Origin: Caldilineaceae bacterium
GTDB lineage: Bacteria; Chloroflexota; Anaerolineae; Caldilineales; Caldilineaceae
Reading direction: 5' to 3'
Assembly: GCA_019637645.1 (NCBI GenBank)
Contig: JAHBVH010000017.1
Coordinates: 1 to 64,000 of the forward strand
DNA length: 64,000 nucleotides
In this document: positions 47,585 to 56,652 of the stretch, in pieces
How the letters are laid out: each line of letters begins with the position of its first letter
Numbering within the stretch: the first letter of the stretch is position 1
The notes under the pieces: model-generated
Databases searched by the model: none
Told to the model about the DNA's origin: nothing
The model's input: only the letters and a program-made list of their open reading frames with translations
Program-made: the position numbers and the translations under genes

Positions 47585-48391
47585 ATGATAATCGGCAATC
47601 CGATGATCTTCCGTCAGTATCCCTTGGATCGCGCCGTGCGGATGCTGCCCGAACTGGGCTATCAGGGGGCTGAGTTATGGGCGCCGCAGATCGCCATCTG
47701 TAAGACGGCTGCCCTACGTCATCAACTGGCTGACTTTGTCCAGTCAACCGGTTTGACGTTAACCGGCGTGAATGCCGCCGATGCTGACTACTTTTCCGCA
47801 CTCGCAGCTCCAGGCGATCTCGAAGCCGTCTTAGCCGGTCTGCAACGGGATATCGACCTCGTCCACACCTTGGGCGGCGACTATCTTCTCACTTGGGAGG
47901 GGCGCAAACCCGCGGGCGCGACTCACGATGAGCGGTTTGGGTGGCTGCTCGATACCACGGTCGATCTCTTCCGGGCTGCGGTGGCCTATGCCCAGCGCAA
48001 GCAGGTTAAGCTCTTTGTCGAAGTCCATCCCTACACCTTGGGTATCGATCTAGATTTTCTCATCCGCTTGTGCGACCGGGTCGATTCGGACGCGTTTGGG
48101 GTCACCTATGATTGCTGTCATTTTGGGGTGGGGTTGCCCAATCACTATATTGATGCGATTTATCGTCTGGAGCATCGCATCAAACATTTGCATTTTTCGG
48201 ATAGTGACAAGGTGAGTTCCGAGTTACACTTTGCCCCTGGAACAGGTGGATTGGATCTGGAAGGCATCCTGAACGCGCTGCGCACCATTCACTTTCAGGG
48301 GCCGGTGATGTTGGATCTATGGCTCTATCCCTTTCCCGAGGAAGGCTCCCGCCTGGGGCTGGCCTACCTCCAGGATAAGTTGCAGCTATAA
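47585..48391 (+). CDS. Sugar phosphate isomerase/epimerase (xylose isomerase-like TIM barrel)
   Basis: 268 residues. AP-endonuclease-2/xylose-isomerase-like fold: AVRMLPELGYQGAELWAP near the start, metal-binding Glu in LFVEVHPYTLG (~140), FGVTYDCCHFGVG and HLHFSDSD carrying further ligands. Family members isomerise or epimerise sugars, hydroxypyruvate, inosose or related polyols. Which reaction applies is unknown. 18 bases before the dehydrogenase gene, so one operon. Confidence 0.85.
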   Translation: MIIGNPMIFRQYPLDRAVRMLPELGYQGAELWAPQIAICKTAALRHQLADFVQSTGLTLTGVNAADADYFSALAAPGDLEAVLAGLQRDIDLVHTLGGDYLLTWEGRKPAGATHDERFGWLLDTTVDLFRAAVAYAQRKQVKLFVEVHPYTLGIDLDFLIRLCDRVDSDAFGVTYDCCHFGVGLPNHYIDAIYRLEHRIKHLHFSDSDKVSSELHFAPGTGGLDLEGILNALRTIHFQGPVMLDLWLYPFPEEGSRLGLAYLQDKLQL

Positions 48392-48409
48392 AAAGGAGGT
48401 CGCTGCACC

Positions 48410-49438
48410 ATGAAAGCCGCTCTGTTACGCCAATTGGGGCAGCCGTTGGTGATCGAGGAGGTACCCACTCCATTGCCAGGGCCGGGGGAAGTGCTGGTCA
48501 AAACCCAAGCTTGCGGCATCTGCGCCACGGATCTCCATATCCTGGCCGGGTGGGGCTATGAACCAACCTTGCCCTTTATCATGGGCCATGAACCAGCCGG
48601 GATTGTCCATGCTCTTGGCCCTGGCGTTACTGGCTTTGCCCCAGGGGATCGGGTAGTGCCGAATATTTTCTATACTTGTGGCAACTGTCGCTACTGTCGT
48701 ACCAATCGCGAGACGCTCTGTACCAACTTAGGCGGCATCTTGGGCGTGCTGAACCACCATGGCGCGTATGCTGAATATTTCACCGTACCCGCACGCCAGT
48801 TATTCCATCTGCCCGAAGTGATCGCCTTTGCCGATGGTGCCGTCATTGCCGACGCGGTGGTCTGTGCTATGCACGCGCTAAAACAGCGCGCCCAAGTCTA
48901 CCCTGGTGATCAGGTATTGGTGATTGGCATTGGTGGAGTCGGGCTCAGTGTGATCCAAGCGGCGCGCACGGCAGGGGCACAGGTCATCGCCACCGATATT
49001 CGTCAGGAAAAAGTAGATCAGGCGCGCCAACTGGGCGCGCTGGGGTTGCTTTTTACCGATCAGCCAAGCTGGGTAGCAGCGATCAAAGCCTTGACCCAGG
49101 GCGAAGGGGTGGATGTGGTCTTTGATTGCCACGGCAGTGAACAGACCCTTGGGCAAGGGGTCAATGCCCTGCGCAAAAATGGTCGCTTGGTGATCATTGG
49201 CTATACCCAAGAGCGTTGGCCCCTCGCCCCCCAGTGGATGTCGCGCTTTGAATTAGAGATTGTCGGTTCGCGGTCGGGGGGACGGCAGGATACTGCCGAT
49301 GCGATTGCCTTGGTGGCGACACCCCACTGGCAATCTATCGTGTCAGACCACTTTCCCTTGGCGCAGATCAACGAGGCCCTCGCTTTGCTCAAAAGTGGCA
49401 AAGCCCGTGGGCGCATTGTGATGACGATGGATGGATAA
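48410..49438 (+). CDS. Zinc-dependent medium-chain alcohol dehydrogenase
   Basis: 342 residues, AAAGGAGG site. Catalytic zinc ligands Cys38 (CGICATDLH) and His60-Glu61 (MGHEPAG); structural zinc Cys90, 93, 96 and 104; Rossmann loop GIGGVGLSV near 172. An acidic residue after the second strand (ATDIRQEK) points to NAD. Related to sorbitol/threonine dehydrogenase-type enzymes. Expected to oxidise a hydroxyl of the sugar-like or polyol intermediate made by the neighbouring isomerase. Followed by an inverted repeat four bases after the stop. Confidence 0.9.
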   Translation: MKAALLRQLGQPLVIEEVPTPLPGPGEVLVKTQACGICATDLHILAGWGYEPTLPFIMGHEPAGIVHALGPGVTGFAPGDRVVPNIFYTCGNCRYCRTNRETLCTNLGGILGVLNHHGAYAEYFTVPARQLFHLPEVIAFADGAVIADAVVCAMHALKQRAQVYPGDQVLVIGIGGVGLSVIQAARTAGAQVIATDIRQEKVDQARQLGALGLLFTDQPSWVAAIKALTQGEGVDVVFDCHGSEQTLGQGVNALRKNGRLVIIGYTQERWPLAPQWMSRFELEIVGSRSGGRQDTADAIALVATPHWQSIVSDHFPLAQINEALALLKSGKARGRIVMTMDG

Positions 49439-49441
49439 GGG

Positions 49442-49524
49442 TAGGACGCGGATGAACGCGGATTTGCGCGGATAAGGCAGAAAATCGCATAGCCCTGCGA
49501 AAATCCGCGTCTATCCGTCTCCTA
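49442..49524. repeat. Inverted repeat after the alcohol dehydrogenase gene
   Basis: Left arm 49442-49465 opens TAGGACGCGGATGAACGCGG; right arm 49501-49524 ends CTATCCGTCTCCTA; 20 of 24 pair. The arm itself is made of the repeated word ACGCGGAT. It begins four bases after the stop. A weaker relative of the same word is near 47496-47545 (GGACGCGG, then CTATCCGCG). Confidence 0.65.
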
Positions 49525-49568
49525 CTATCTGAATAATTGTTACAACAACCAAAAGGTGGAGTGGCAAG

Positions 49569-50369
49569 ATGGATCTGGCATTACGCGGCAAAGCTGCATT
49601 GATTACAGGTGGAGCCAGTGGGATTGGGCTGGGCATTGCGCAAGCCTTGGCCGCCGAAGGCGTGAATATAGCCATTGCCAGCCGTGATCCTGATCCGGCG
49701 GTGATCGACGAATTGCGCGCGACAGGAGTACGCTGTGTGCGCCTGCCCTGTGATGTGAGCCAGGAAGCACAGGTCGTGGCGATGGTGGCACAAGCCATTG
49801 ACGAACTCGGTCAGCTTGATTTTTATGTGAATAATGCGGCCTGGACTTGGCACCGACCCATCACGCAAATTGACGCGGATTCCTGGTATAGCACCCTCAA
49901 CACGAATCTGTCGGCCTGCGTATGGGCCTGTCGCGAGGTCGGCAAACACCTGATTGCGCGGCGGCAGGGCGGCATTGTGATCATCGGCTCGACGGCCCGT
50001 TTTACCGTCGCCTATCGCGAAGCGGCCTATCGCCTCTCCAAAGTGGCGCTCCACGCCTATATGCAAAATCTCGCGCTGGAAATGGCTCCTTATGGCATTC
50101 GGGTCAATATGGTCACGCCGGGACACTACAAAACTCGCATGACGGGTAACATCCCCGCGCCGGTGGAGGATCAATTGCGCGGCTTGATCCCCGCTCATCG
50201 CTTTGGGCAACCTAGCGAAGTGGGCAATGCCGTGGCCGTGCTGCTGTCGGATCGGGTTAGCGGCTATACCTATGGCGCAGATCTTGTGATCGATGGCGGC
50301 CTCTCCCTGCAACCACTGCCCCTCTTGGGTGCCGATGAAATCTATCAACTCAATTTGCCGATTACCTGA
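49569..50369 (+). CDS. SDR family oxidoreductase (catabolic cluster)
   Basis: 266 residues. TGGASGIGLGIA cofactor loop, DFYVNNAAWTW, catalytic Ser in IIGSTARF and YRLSKVAL with the Tyr-Lys pair, and GHYKTRMT. ASRD after the second strand fits NADP or mixed use. GGTGGAG lies seven bases upstream. It follows the alcohol dehydrogenase in the same direction and probably oxidises another hydroxyl of the same substrate series. The stop codon is inside the left arm of a palindrome. Confidence 0.88.
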   Translation: MDLALRGKAALITGGASGIGLGIAQALAAEGVNIAIASRDPDPAVIDELRATGVRCVRLPCDVSQEAQVVAMVAQAIDELGQLDFYVNNAAWTWHRPITQIDADSWYSTLNTNLSACVWACREVGKHLIARRQGGIVIIGSTARFTVAYREAAYRLSKVALHAYMQNLALEMAPYGIRVNMVTPGHYKTRMTGNIPAPVEDQLRGLIPAHRFGQPSEVGNAVAVLLSDRVSGYTYGADLVIDGGLSLQPLPLLGADEIYQLNLPIT

Positions 50370-50460
50370 TTCGTGGAACGTGATTCGTGAGACCTGATTC
50401 GTGAGACGTGATTCGTGAGACGTGATTCGTGCTGCGTATTCATATCCGTTCCACGAATCA
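50367..50460. repeat. Inverted repeat with internal tandem words, overlapping a stop codon
   Basis: TGATTCGTGGAACG (50367-50380, containing the SDR stop TGA) is the exact reverse complement of CGTTCCACGAATCA (50447-50460). The loop contains three more copies of the word GTGATTCGTGAGAC. The following ~110 bases to the aldolase gene show no gene. Confidence 0.85.
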
Positions 50461-50571
50461 CACCCAATTTCCTTAGAAGTTACGCACTGGGACAAAACCT
50501 GTCAGGTCTCTGGTCGTACCAACCAACTGCGTAAGTTTTACTCCTATCAAACCAAAAGCGAGTATATCGTT

Positions 50572-51378
50572 ATGACAACTGCGAACGCTGCAACTGCGCC
50601 TATGATTGCCTTTCGTAACCGCATGGCCGGTGGTGAAATCTGTATTGGGGCCTCGATTACGCTCACCGATCCCCATGTGACCGATGCCTTGGGCGATTCG
50701 GTGGATTTTTTCTGGATTGATTTGGAACATAGTTTGATGAGCCCTGAATCATTGGCTGGTCATCTATTGGCTGCCAAAGCCAGAGGGGTTCCCGCGTTAG
50801 TACGGGTCACCGGCAGTGGCACCCCGTTTATCAAGCCGGTGCTGGATGCGGGCGCGGCTGGGATCATTGTGCCCCAAGTCCGCTCGGCTGCCGAGGTGCA
50901 ACAGGTGGTCAATGATTGCCGCTACCCGCCACTGGGGGAGCGCGGGTATGGGCCACGCGTGCCGTCGAACTATGGGCGTGATGTGGGCCTGCCCTACACC
51001 GAGCGGGCTAATCGCGAGATCTTTGTGGCTGTCCAAATTGAGAATGTCCAGGCATTGGCCGCGTTGGATGACATTCTGGCGATTCCAGGGCTTGATTCCA
51101 TTGTGCTGGGTCCGTGGGATCTCTCGGCCTCTATGGGCCTATTGGGCGAAGTGGAACATCCCCAAGTAGTGGCGGCGCTGGATCTGGTGATTGCCAAAAG
51201 CCGCGCCGCGGGGCGTTTTGTGGGCGCAGGCATGGGCACCAATGCCGATTTTGCCGCCAACATGGCAAAGCGCGGGGTGCAATGGCTGCAAGTGGGGGAT
51301 GATTGTGGCTACATGATCCTAGCGATGGATCAGATCCAAGCCAAAACTCGCCAACAATGGCAGGCTAGCCGACCATGA
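50572..51378 (+). CDS. HpcH/HpaI aldolase family protein 1
   Basis: 268 residues from the ATG at 50572; the frame extends upstream through the palindrome but that part is not family-like. Class II aldolase of the HpcH/HpaI-citrate-lyase type: VDFFWIDLEHS, RVTGSGTPFIKPVLDAGAAG with the metal-site region, VPQVRSAAEV, and AVQIENVQAL with a metal-binding Glu. Cleaves 2-keto-4-hydroxy acids to pyruvate plus an aldehyde. Its stop overlaps the amidohydrolase start (ATGA), so they are co-translated. Confidence 0.9.
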   Translation: MTTANAATAPMIAFRNRMAGGEICIGASITLTDPHVTDALGDSVDFFWIDLEHSLMSPESLAGHLLAAKARGVPALVRVTGSGTPFIKPVLDAGAAGIIVPQVRSAAEVQQVVNDCRYPPLGERGYGPRVPSNYGRDVGLPYTERANREIFVAVQIENVQALAALDDILAIPGLDSIVLGPWDLSASMGLLGEVEHPQVVAALDLVIAKSRAAGRFVGAGMGTNADFAANMAKRGVQWLQVGDDCGYMILAMDQIQAKTRQQWQASRP

Positions 51379-52304
51379 TTATCGATGCCCATGCTCACAT
51401 CTTTCCCAAGGTACAGGGGCTCAACGCCGCTGGCCCGACCCAAGGGGCTGGCTATGGGCGCATTCGGATGGGCGACGAGGTGATCCAACTGCTGCCCCCC
51501 TTCTGTGCCGAAACCGTCTTTACGCCGGAGATGCTCATTGCCCATATGGATTGGGCGGGTGTGGAGCAGGCGCTGCTTTTGCAAGGCCCCTTCTATGGTG
51601 CGTGTAATGATTATGCCTTGGCCGCCTTGGCACACTACCCAGACCGATTGATCGGCGCGGCCTATGTCGATCCGTGGGAGCCGACCAGTCGTGCAACCTT
51701 TGCGGCTACGGTTGACCATACCTTGTTTCGGGCGGTCAAGCTAGAGTGTTCAGAAGCGACCGGCCTCTGTGGCATTCATCCTCAGGCCCGTTTGGACGAT
51801 GCCGAAGTGGCGTGGCTTTGGCCTGCCCTGGAAGAGCGTGGCTTGGTGTTGGTGTTGGATCTGGGCGCGGTGGGCAGCCGTTCCTACCAGACTGCTGCCG
51901 TGCGCGCCATTGCTGAACGGCACCCGGGGCTCAAGATCATCATTGCCCATCTCGGCCAACCGACACCAACTGCCGAAGCTGACCCTGACCGTTGGCAACG
52001 CTGGCAAGCGCAGATCCAATTGGGGTTGCTGCCCAATGTTTGGTTTGACACAGCCGCGTTACCTGCTTATCTGCCCCAAGAGAGCTTTCCCTATCCCAGC
52101 GCAGCGCGCTATCTCCACTGGGCTTTGGAACAAATCGGTCCCCACAAAATTCTCTGGGGAACCGATCTGCCAGGGCTCTTGGGCCACGCCACCTATCGAC
52201 AACTCTTGCAACTGGGGCAGCTCCATACGCAACATCTGTCCTCGGCAGAGCAAGCTTTGGTGCTAGGGGGCAATGCCGCGGCCCTCTTTGGGTTGGCGGG
52301 GTAG
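51375..52304 (+). CDS. Amidohydrolase (Amidohydro_2, TIM barrel)
   Basis: 309 residues. DAHAHIF gives the first His-x-His metal pair (5-7 region), KIIIAHLGQP the next His, and ILWGTDLPG the conserved Asp. Members hydrolyse lactones and amides or decarboxylate (for example PDC hydrolase, ACMSD-like). In this setting a lactonase that opens the product of sugar oxidation before aldol cleavage is a natural reading, but is inference. Last gene of the plus-strand run, facing the second aldolase gene. Confidence 0.87.
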   Translation: MIIDAHAHIFPKVQGLNAAGPTQGAGYGRIRMGDEVIQLLPPFCAETVFTPEMLIAHMDWAGVEQALLLQGPFYGACNDYALAALAHYPDRLIGAAYVDPWEPTSRATFAATVDHTLFRAVKLECSEATGLCGIHPQARLDDAEVAWLWPALEERGLVLVLDLGAVGSRSYQTAAVRAIAERHPGLKIIIAHLGQPTPTAEADPDRWQRWQAQIQLGLLPNVWFDTAALPAYLPQESFPYPSAARYLHWALEQIGPHKILWGTDLPGLLGHATYRQLLQLGQLHTQHLSSAEQALVLGGNAAALFGLAG

Positions 52305-52317
52305 ACGTTTGGTGCAA

Positions 52318-52430
52318 GCGCCACAGGCTGAAGCCCTGTGGCTGGTAGAGGAAGCCCCGCTCAAGCGGGCTACCACCCAAGTGCGCGTAAGCGCAGCTTC
52401 CTCTGCCAGGCGCAGCCTTCAGGCTACGCT
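52318..52430. repeat. Hairpin-cluster repeat, copy E
   Basis: GCCACAGG-CTGAAG-CCCTGTGGC, AGCCCCGCTCAAGCGGGCT, GTGCGCGTAAGCGCA and GTAGCCTGAAGGCTGCG-like unit, in the orientation of copy C. Lies between two convergent genes. Confidence 0.8.
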
Positions 52431-52446
52431 TACGTTCGACGCTAGG

Positions 52447-53232
52447 CTAACTTTCCACCAAGCGGCGCAAGGCTTCGCCGTTATTTTTAAACCATTGATA
52501 GAGGATCGCAATATCGGTGCCGATACAGAAGTGGCGGACACCGAGGTTTTGGTAATAATCGGCCTCTTCCGGCACACTAATTTCCGCGCGCGGTTGAATG
52601 CCCCGTTTGAGTGCCGTCTCAATGACATACTTCTCGACGGCTTTAATTTCGGCGGAGCCCCGTTGCCCAGCCTTGTCGATATTCATCGTGTAATCGGCAC
52701 CACCCCATTGGATCATGTCCAAACCGGGCAGGGCTAGAATCTCTTCCAGTTGATCCACCGCACCCTGCTTCTCGATCATCAACATCACCACCGTATCACG
52801 CAAAGCTTGGACATATTCAGGCCCACCGCCATAGCCCATGTAGGCATGGCGACGCATACCCACGCCAAAGTTGCCGCCATCGGTCTTGGTGTCCGGCTTG
52901 ACCGAGAGAATACAATGGCGTGCTTCTTCGACATTGTGGCAGTCGGCAAAGAGAATGCTCTGAAACCCCGAACCAATGGCGCGCTGCCCCACAAACTGAT
53001 GGGTGTCATAGTCCACCTTGATCATCATACCTACGTTATAAAGCTCAGCGGCGCGACAGAGATTATCCAGATCATGGAGAGTGTAGGGTGCATATTCGGC
53101 AACAAACTCAATATAGTCATAGCTGCCGGTGTGGCCGATCGCCTCGACAATCGACGGCCAAACGGTGTGAATATGGGTGGAGACGCTTGGCTTGTTCTCA
53201 TTGAGCAACTGGCGTAATTTGTTGGGACGCAT
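52447..53232 (-). CDS. HpcH/HpaI aldolase family protein 2
   Basis: 261 residues from the ATG giving MRPNKLRQLLNENKP, with AAGGAG six bases upstream. Same superfamily as aldolase 1 but a different branch: STHIHTVWPSIVEAIGH, YDYIEFVAEYAPYTL, VMLMIEKQGAVDQLEEIL and GLDMIQWGGADY. In this branch the usual LEH is FVAEY and an active-site Glu is kept in MIEKQGAV. It may cleave a different keto acid. Opposite strand from the operon but convergent with it. Confidence 0.85.
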   Translation of the reverse strand: MRPNKLRQLLNENKPSVSTHIHTVWPSIVEAIGHTGSYDYIEFVAEYAPYTLHDLDNLCRAAELYNVGMMIKVDYDTHQFVGQRAIGSGFQSILFADCHNVEEARHCILSVKPDTKTDGGNFGVGMRRHAYMGYGGGPEYVQALRDTVVMLMIEKQGAVDQLEEILALPGLDMIQWGGADYTMNIDKAGQRGSAEIKAVEKYVIETALKRGIQPRAEISVPEEADYYQNLGVRHFCIGTDIAILYQWFKNNGEALRRLVES

Positions 53233-53268
53233 TGGATTCTCCTTGGGAGCTTGCTGTGAAAATATTGG

Positions 53269-53318
53269 GTGCTGCGTGAGACGTGTTGCGGAATCACGCA
53301 GCACGTCTTACGCAGCAC
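53269..53318. repeat. Inverted repeat after the AAA ATPase gene
   Basis: GTGCTGCGTGAGACGTG (53269-53285) pairs with CACGTCTTACGCAGCAC (53302-53318), one mismatch in 17. On the minus strand it starts two bases after the AAA ATPase stop. It shares the word CGTGAGACGTG with the repeat at 50367-50460, 3 kb away. Confidence 0.8.
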
Positions 53319-53320
53319 GG

Positions 53321-54820
53321 TTAACGTTGTTCGGCGCGGACCGAGGCCCGGCGCGCCCGCTGGCGTGCCCAGAGCCGTAAGCCCTCGATCTCCTCTTCCA
53401 TCATGCGGCTGAGGGGGACAGTCTCTTGGAGGACATTGAGTAGATCGTCCATGACTAGGGGGCGCCCTTGGTCAAATGCTTCGTATAGCCCAGCAACGAC
53501 GGCCTGCTCGATCTCGGCCCCCGAGAGGCCATCGGAGGCCATCGCCAGCGTATGTAGATCAAAGTCGGCGGGGTTGCGGTTGCGCTGTTCAAGATGGATC
53601 TGCCAAATATCGGTTCGTTCCTGGGTGTCAGGTAGATCGACAAAGAAGATTTCGTCAAAGCGCCCTTTGCGGACCAACTCGGGGGGCAAATGGTCAACCG
53701 AGTTGGCCGTGGCAATGACAAAAACCGGGGCCTGCTTTTCTTGGAGCCAGGTGATAAAGCTGCCAAAGACCCGCGCCGCGGTGCCCGCGTCGCTCACATT
53801 GCTTGAGCCAACCCCAGAGAAGCCTTTCTCGATCTCATCGACCCACAACACGACGGGCGCAATACTTTCGGCCACTTTGATCGCGGTCCGTAGATTTTCT
53901 TCACTAGAGCCGACGAGCGACGCAAAGAGCCGACCGACATCCAGCCGCAACAGGGGCAACCGCCAGGAATTGGCAACCGCTTTGGCAACTAATGATTTCC
54001 CGCACCCTTGCACGCCGACGAGCAGAATCCCTTTCGGTTCGGGCAGGCCAAAGGCGCGTGCCTCTGGGCCAAAGGCGCGGACTCGTTTCCGCAGCCACTC
54101 TTTGAGCGTCTCCAACCCACCGACACTTTGGAGCTGCGCGCTGCTGGCATAAAATTCGAGCAAGCCGCTTTTCCGAATGATCTGCTGCTTTTCAGCGGTC
54201 ACGGCTTCAACGGCTTTGCCATCTAGCACCCCTTGCGCCTGGATGATCGCCTTGGCAATGGCGTTGGTGGCTTCGGTTTCGGTTAGGCCCAGGCAAGCTT
54301 TGACCAAGCGTGCTTGGTCGCGCTTTTGGAGCTCGACTTTGATCTTACGTCGTTTATTATTTTCGATCAACTGCGTTAGCATGGCATCCAAGCCAGCTTC
54401 GGTCGGTAGATCGAAGTCGATGACCGTGATCTCTTTTTCCAATTCCGGTGGGATCTTGAGCACCGGACCCAACAGGATGACCGTTTTGTTGCTAGTTGCC
54501 AACCCAAAGGCCACCTCCCGTAAGCGGCGGACAATGGTCGGCTCTTTGAGAAAAGGATGAAAATCGCGCAGCACCCAAAGCGAGGCTTCTGGCTCGTCGA
54601 GAATCATGGTCAGCAAGGCCAATGGATCGCGCTTGCTGGAGTCTGGGCGATCTGGCAGGGCTGGATTACTAATCCCGGTCGTGGCGCTCCAGAGGATCAG
54701 GCGCTTTTTCTGGCGTTGGGCCAGGTCATCAATCTCTTGCAAAGCCCGCTGTTCTTCCGGCGTTACTACCCAAAGGATGGGGTAGCGGGCGCGAATATAG
54801 GTGTCAAGTGCTTGTTTCAA
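53321..54820 (-). CDS. Ycf46-like AAA+ ATPase
   Basis: 499 residues, TTG start with GAGAGGAG seven bases upstream. The N-terminal ~220 residues are an inactive-looking P-loop-like region ([18 protein letters not shown], then [11 protein letters not shown]). The C-terminal AAA module has GVQGCGKS (269-276), [10 protein letters not shown] (323-332) and the Arg-finger region VRKGRFDE. This two-part design is that of cyanobacterial/plastid Ycf46, proposed to help photosynthesis or CO2 handling, role not settled. It is 19 bases after the TerB_N-like gene, so they form an operon. Confidence 0.88.
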   Translation of the reverse strand: MKQALDTYIRARYPILWVVTPEEQRALQEIDDLAQRQKKRLILWSATTGISNPALPDRPDSSKRDPLALLTMILDEPEASLWVLRDFHPFLKEPTIVRRLREVAFGLATSNKTVILLGPVLKIPPELEKEITVIDFDLPTEAGLDAMLTQLIENNKRRKIKVELQKRDQARLVKACLGLTETEATNAIAKAIIQAQGVLDGKAVEAVTAEKQQIIRKSGLLEFYASSAQLQSVGGLETLKEWLRKRVRAFGPEARAFGLPEPKGILLVGVQGCGKSLVAKAVANSWRLPLLRLDVGRLFASLVGSSEENLRTAIKVAESIAPVVLWVDEIEKGFSGVGSSNVSDAGTAARVFGSFITWLQEKQAPVFVIATANSVDHLPPELVRKGRFDEIFFVDLPDTQERTDIWQIHLEQRNRNPADFDLHTLAMASDGLSGAEIEQAVVAGLYEAFDQGRPLVMDDLLNVLQETVPLSRMMEEEIEGLRLWARQRARRASVRAEQR

Positions 54821-54839
54821 CCGATGGCTCCTCTCGCCC

Positions 54840-56021
54840 TCAGCGCGCCTGCCAAAGGCGTCCTTGGACTTCCCATTTGCTCAGTTCATTGCCATTCAAA
54901 TAGACTTTGGTGCCCGCCCAGCTTTGTACATAGTCCCAAAGCCGCCAAAAGCGCCGTAGTTCACCCTTCTGAAAGTGGACGCGATGAATGAGATGGCGGT
55001 CTTCGTCCATGAGCGCGAGATAGCCGGGCTGTTTCTGGGCCGCCATTAAGGCCAGGGCAAAAAATTCAGAACGGCTCTCCTCAAATTCGAGCACCAACTG
55101 CCAACCACGGTTGGCGTTTTCATCAACTTCGTCTTCGTTCTCATCGATGGTTGCGAGCATCAGCATATCTTCGTCATGGCTGGCTAGATCGCGCAACAGG
55201 GGCTCGAGGGCCAGCCGTAGATCTGCTTGCGGGATAGCCAACCGGAGATCGCGATGACAAGTACGCCACGGTTGTGGCTGTTGCGCACCTGCGGGTAATT
55301 GACCGAGAGCATAGGCCAAGGGCTCTTGACCGATGGTCGTTGCCAGCGAAGAGAGGCGTAGCGCACGTAGCGCGCCGCTTTGGATCGCCATTTCTAGTGA
55401 CCAGTGCTGAAAGAGATAGGGTAGCTGATCTGGTTGGAGTTTCTGACCCAACAGGGCTTGTTGGCCTATGGCAAGGCCAAGGAGCGCGCCCGGCACTTGG
55501 GCTCCGGCTAACCAAGTGGTTAAGCCAGGACCATTTTGTTTGAACCAATAGATGAGTAATTGTAACCGTGCTAGCCCTAGATGATGATGCCAGGTCGTGG
55601 TGTTCAACAGGCGTTGTACCTCTTGCTCCACCTGCCCGGCGCGATCCGGCTCGAGTAAACCGACTTCTAGGTGTGCTACATAGAAATGTTGAAAGGCCGC
55701 TGCCGCGGGTTGCTCTGGATGATTCAACCACTCGAGCAAGGCACGTCGTTGCGTCGGCGTAAAGGCGGCATACCCTACGCCACTGGGCGGGAAGGCAGTC
55801 GTTACCGCGGACTCTGCTATGGGTTCGACCGCAAGTGTCGAATCGATCAGCATATAATCCACGAGCGGCGGCGTGGGGCTCAGGCGCACCGTTAGGGGCG
55901 TTGTGGCCTGCTCCGCCACCTGTTGCAAGATGACGCTGGCCGGGTAATGATGTCCGGCCACCCGCACCAATGGGTTGTTGATCAAAGGATGGGTACGCGT
56001 TGCTTTCCGTTGTTTTGCCAT
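54840..56021 (-). CDS. TerB_N-like protein, partner of the AAA ATPase
   Basis: 393 residues from the ATG giving [11 protein letters not shown] (GAGGG directly upstream). A segment near 75-130 ([19 protein letters not shown], then [12 protein letters not shown]) follows the TerB_N pattern, FxPxxRxxYLxWLxxGR with a following YLYGLERR. The rest is Leu/Gln-rich helix plus an acidic stretch ([13 protein letters not shown]) and a basic beta-like end. Not seen by me as a named family. TerB-region proteins occur in membrane-stress and phage-defence complexes with AAA ATPases; here function is unknown. Confidence 0.6.
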   Translation of the reverse strand: MAKQRKATRTHPLINNPLVRVAGHHYPASVILQQVAEQATTPLTVRLSPTPPLVDYMLIDSTLAVEPIAESAVTTAFPPSGVGYAAFTPTQRRALLEWLNHPEQPAAAAFQHFYVAHLEVGLLEPDRAGQVEQEVQRLLNTTTWHHHLGLARLQLLIYWFKQNGPGLTTWLAGAQVPGALLGLAIGQQALLGQKLQPDQLPYLFQHWSLEMAIQSGALRALRLSSLATTIGQEPLAYALGQLPAGAQQPQPWRTCHRDLRLAIPQADLRLALEPLLRDLASHDEDMLMLATIDENEDEVDENANRGWQLVLEFEESRSEFFALALMAAQKQPGYLALMDEDRHLIHRVHFQKGELRRFWRLWDYVQSWAGTKVYLNGNELSKWEVQGRLWQAR

Positions 56022-56228
56022 CCCTCTATTGTACCGATTCTTGCCCGAAGTGTGAAACCGACAAATGGCTTGGGCGGCGGCTTCGCTTTGTTCGCAGAGG
56101 GATTTATCCCTACTTTCCAAATCAGGTATAATAGCGCAAGGCGTTACGCCATTGGTCGGTATGACCGCCAACGCAAGATGCTATTCGGTTTACAAACGCG
56201 CGACTCACTGCATAGAAAGCTAGGATTC

Positions 56229-56627
56229 ATGGCTCACATTGTTGGTCTTGCTGAAATTGTCCTGTGGACGGCGGATAAGGCGCAGGCGGTTTATTTTTAT
56301 CATGAGTTGCTGGGGCTCCCGATCCTTTCCCCGCCCACCTTGCCCAATGTCTTTCTGAAAGCGGGCGAAGGCCAGGCCGGGATTCCCCAAATGATCGTCT
56401 TGGTGCCCAAATCAGACGCGATCCGCGCGCAGCCTAGCGGCTATCAACTTCATCACTTGGCCTTTGAACTGCCCACCGAAGCATTTGATGCCCAGCAGCA
56501 GGCCCTCGTGGCGGCCGGTTTCCAGCCGCGTAGTGGTGTACACCCGGTGTTGGCCAGCCGTACTATGTACGTGGATGATCCCGACGGCAACGAGGTCGAG
56601 TTTATCTGTCGCACCCCAGTGGTCTAA
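56229..56627 (+). CDS. VOC (glyoxalase/bleomycin-resistance) family protein
   Basis: 132 residues from ATG 56229; an in-frame ATG at 56178 would add 17 residues. Two beta-alpha-beta-beta-beta halves: AEIVLWTADKAQAVYFYHELLGLP and YVDDPDGNEVEFI. Putative metal ligands include His in LHHLAFEL and Glu in EVEFI. Reactions in this fold range from dioxygenation to epimerisation, and no substrate is evident. Twenty-five bases before moeA, possibly co-transcribed. Confidence 0.85.
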   Translation: MAHIVGLAEIVLWTADKAQAVYFYHELLGLPILSPPTLPNVFLKAGEGQAGIPQMIVLVPKSDAIRAQPSGYQLHHLAFELPTEAFDAQQQALVAAGFQPRSGVHPVLASRTMYVDDPDGNEVEFICRTPVV

Positions 56628-56652
56628 CCCACAAAATTTCAGAGGACGATCT

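Noticed and set aside
49581..50495. Minus-strand open frame (~300 codons) opposite the SDR gene
   Set aside because: Shadow of a GC-rich gene; the SDR motifs on the plus strand are unmistakable and the frame starts inside a palindrome.
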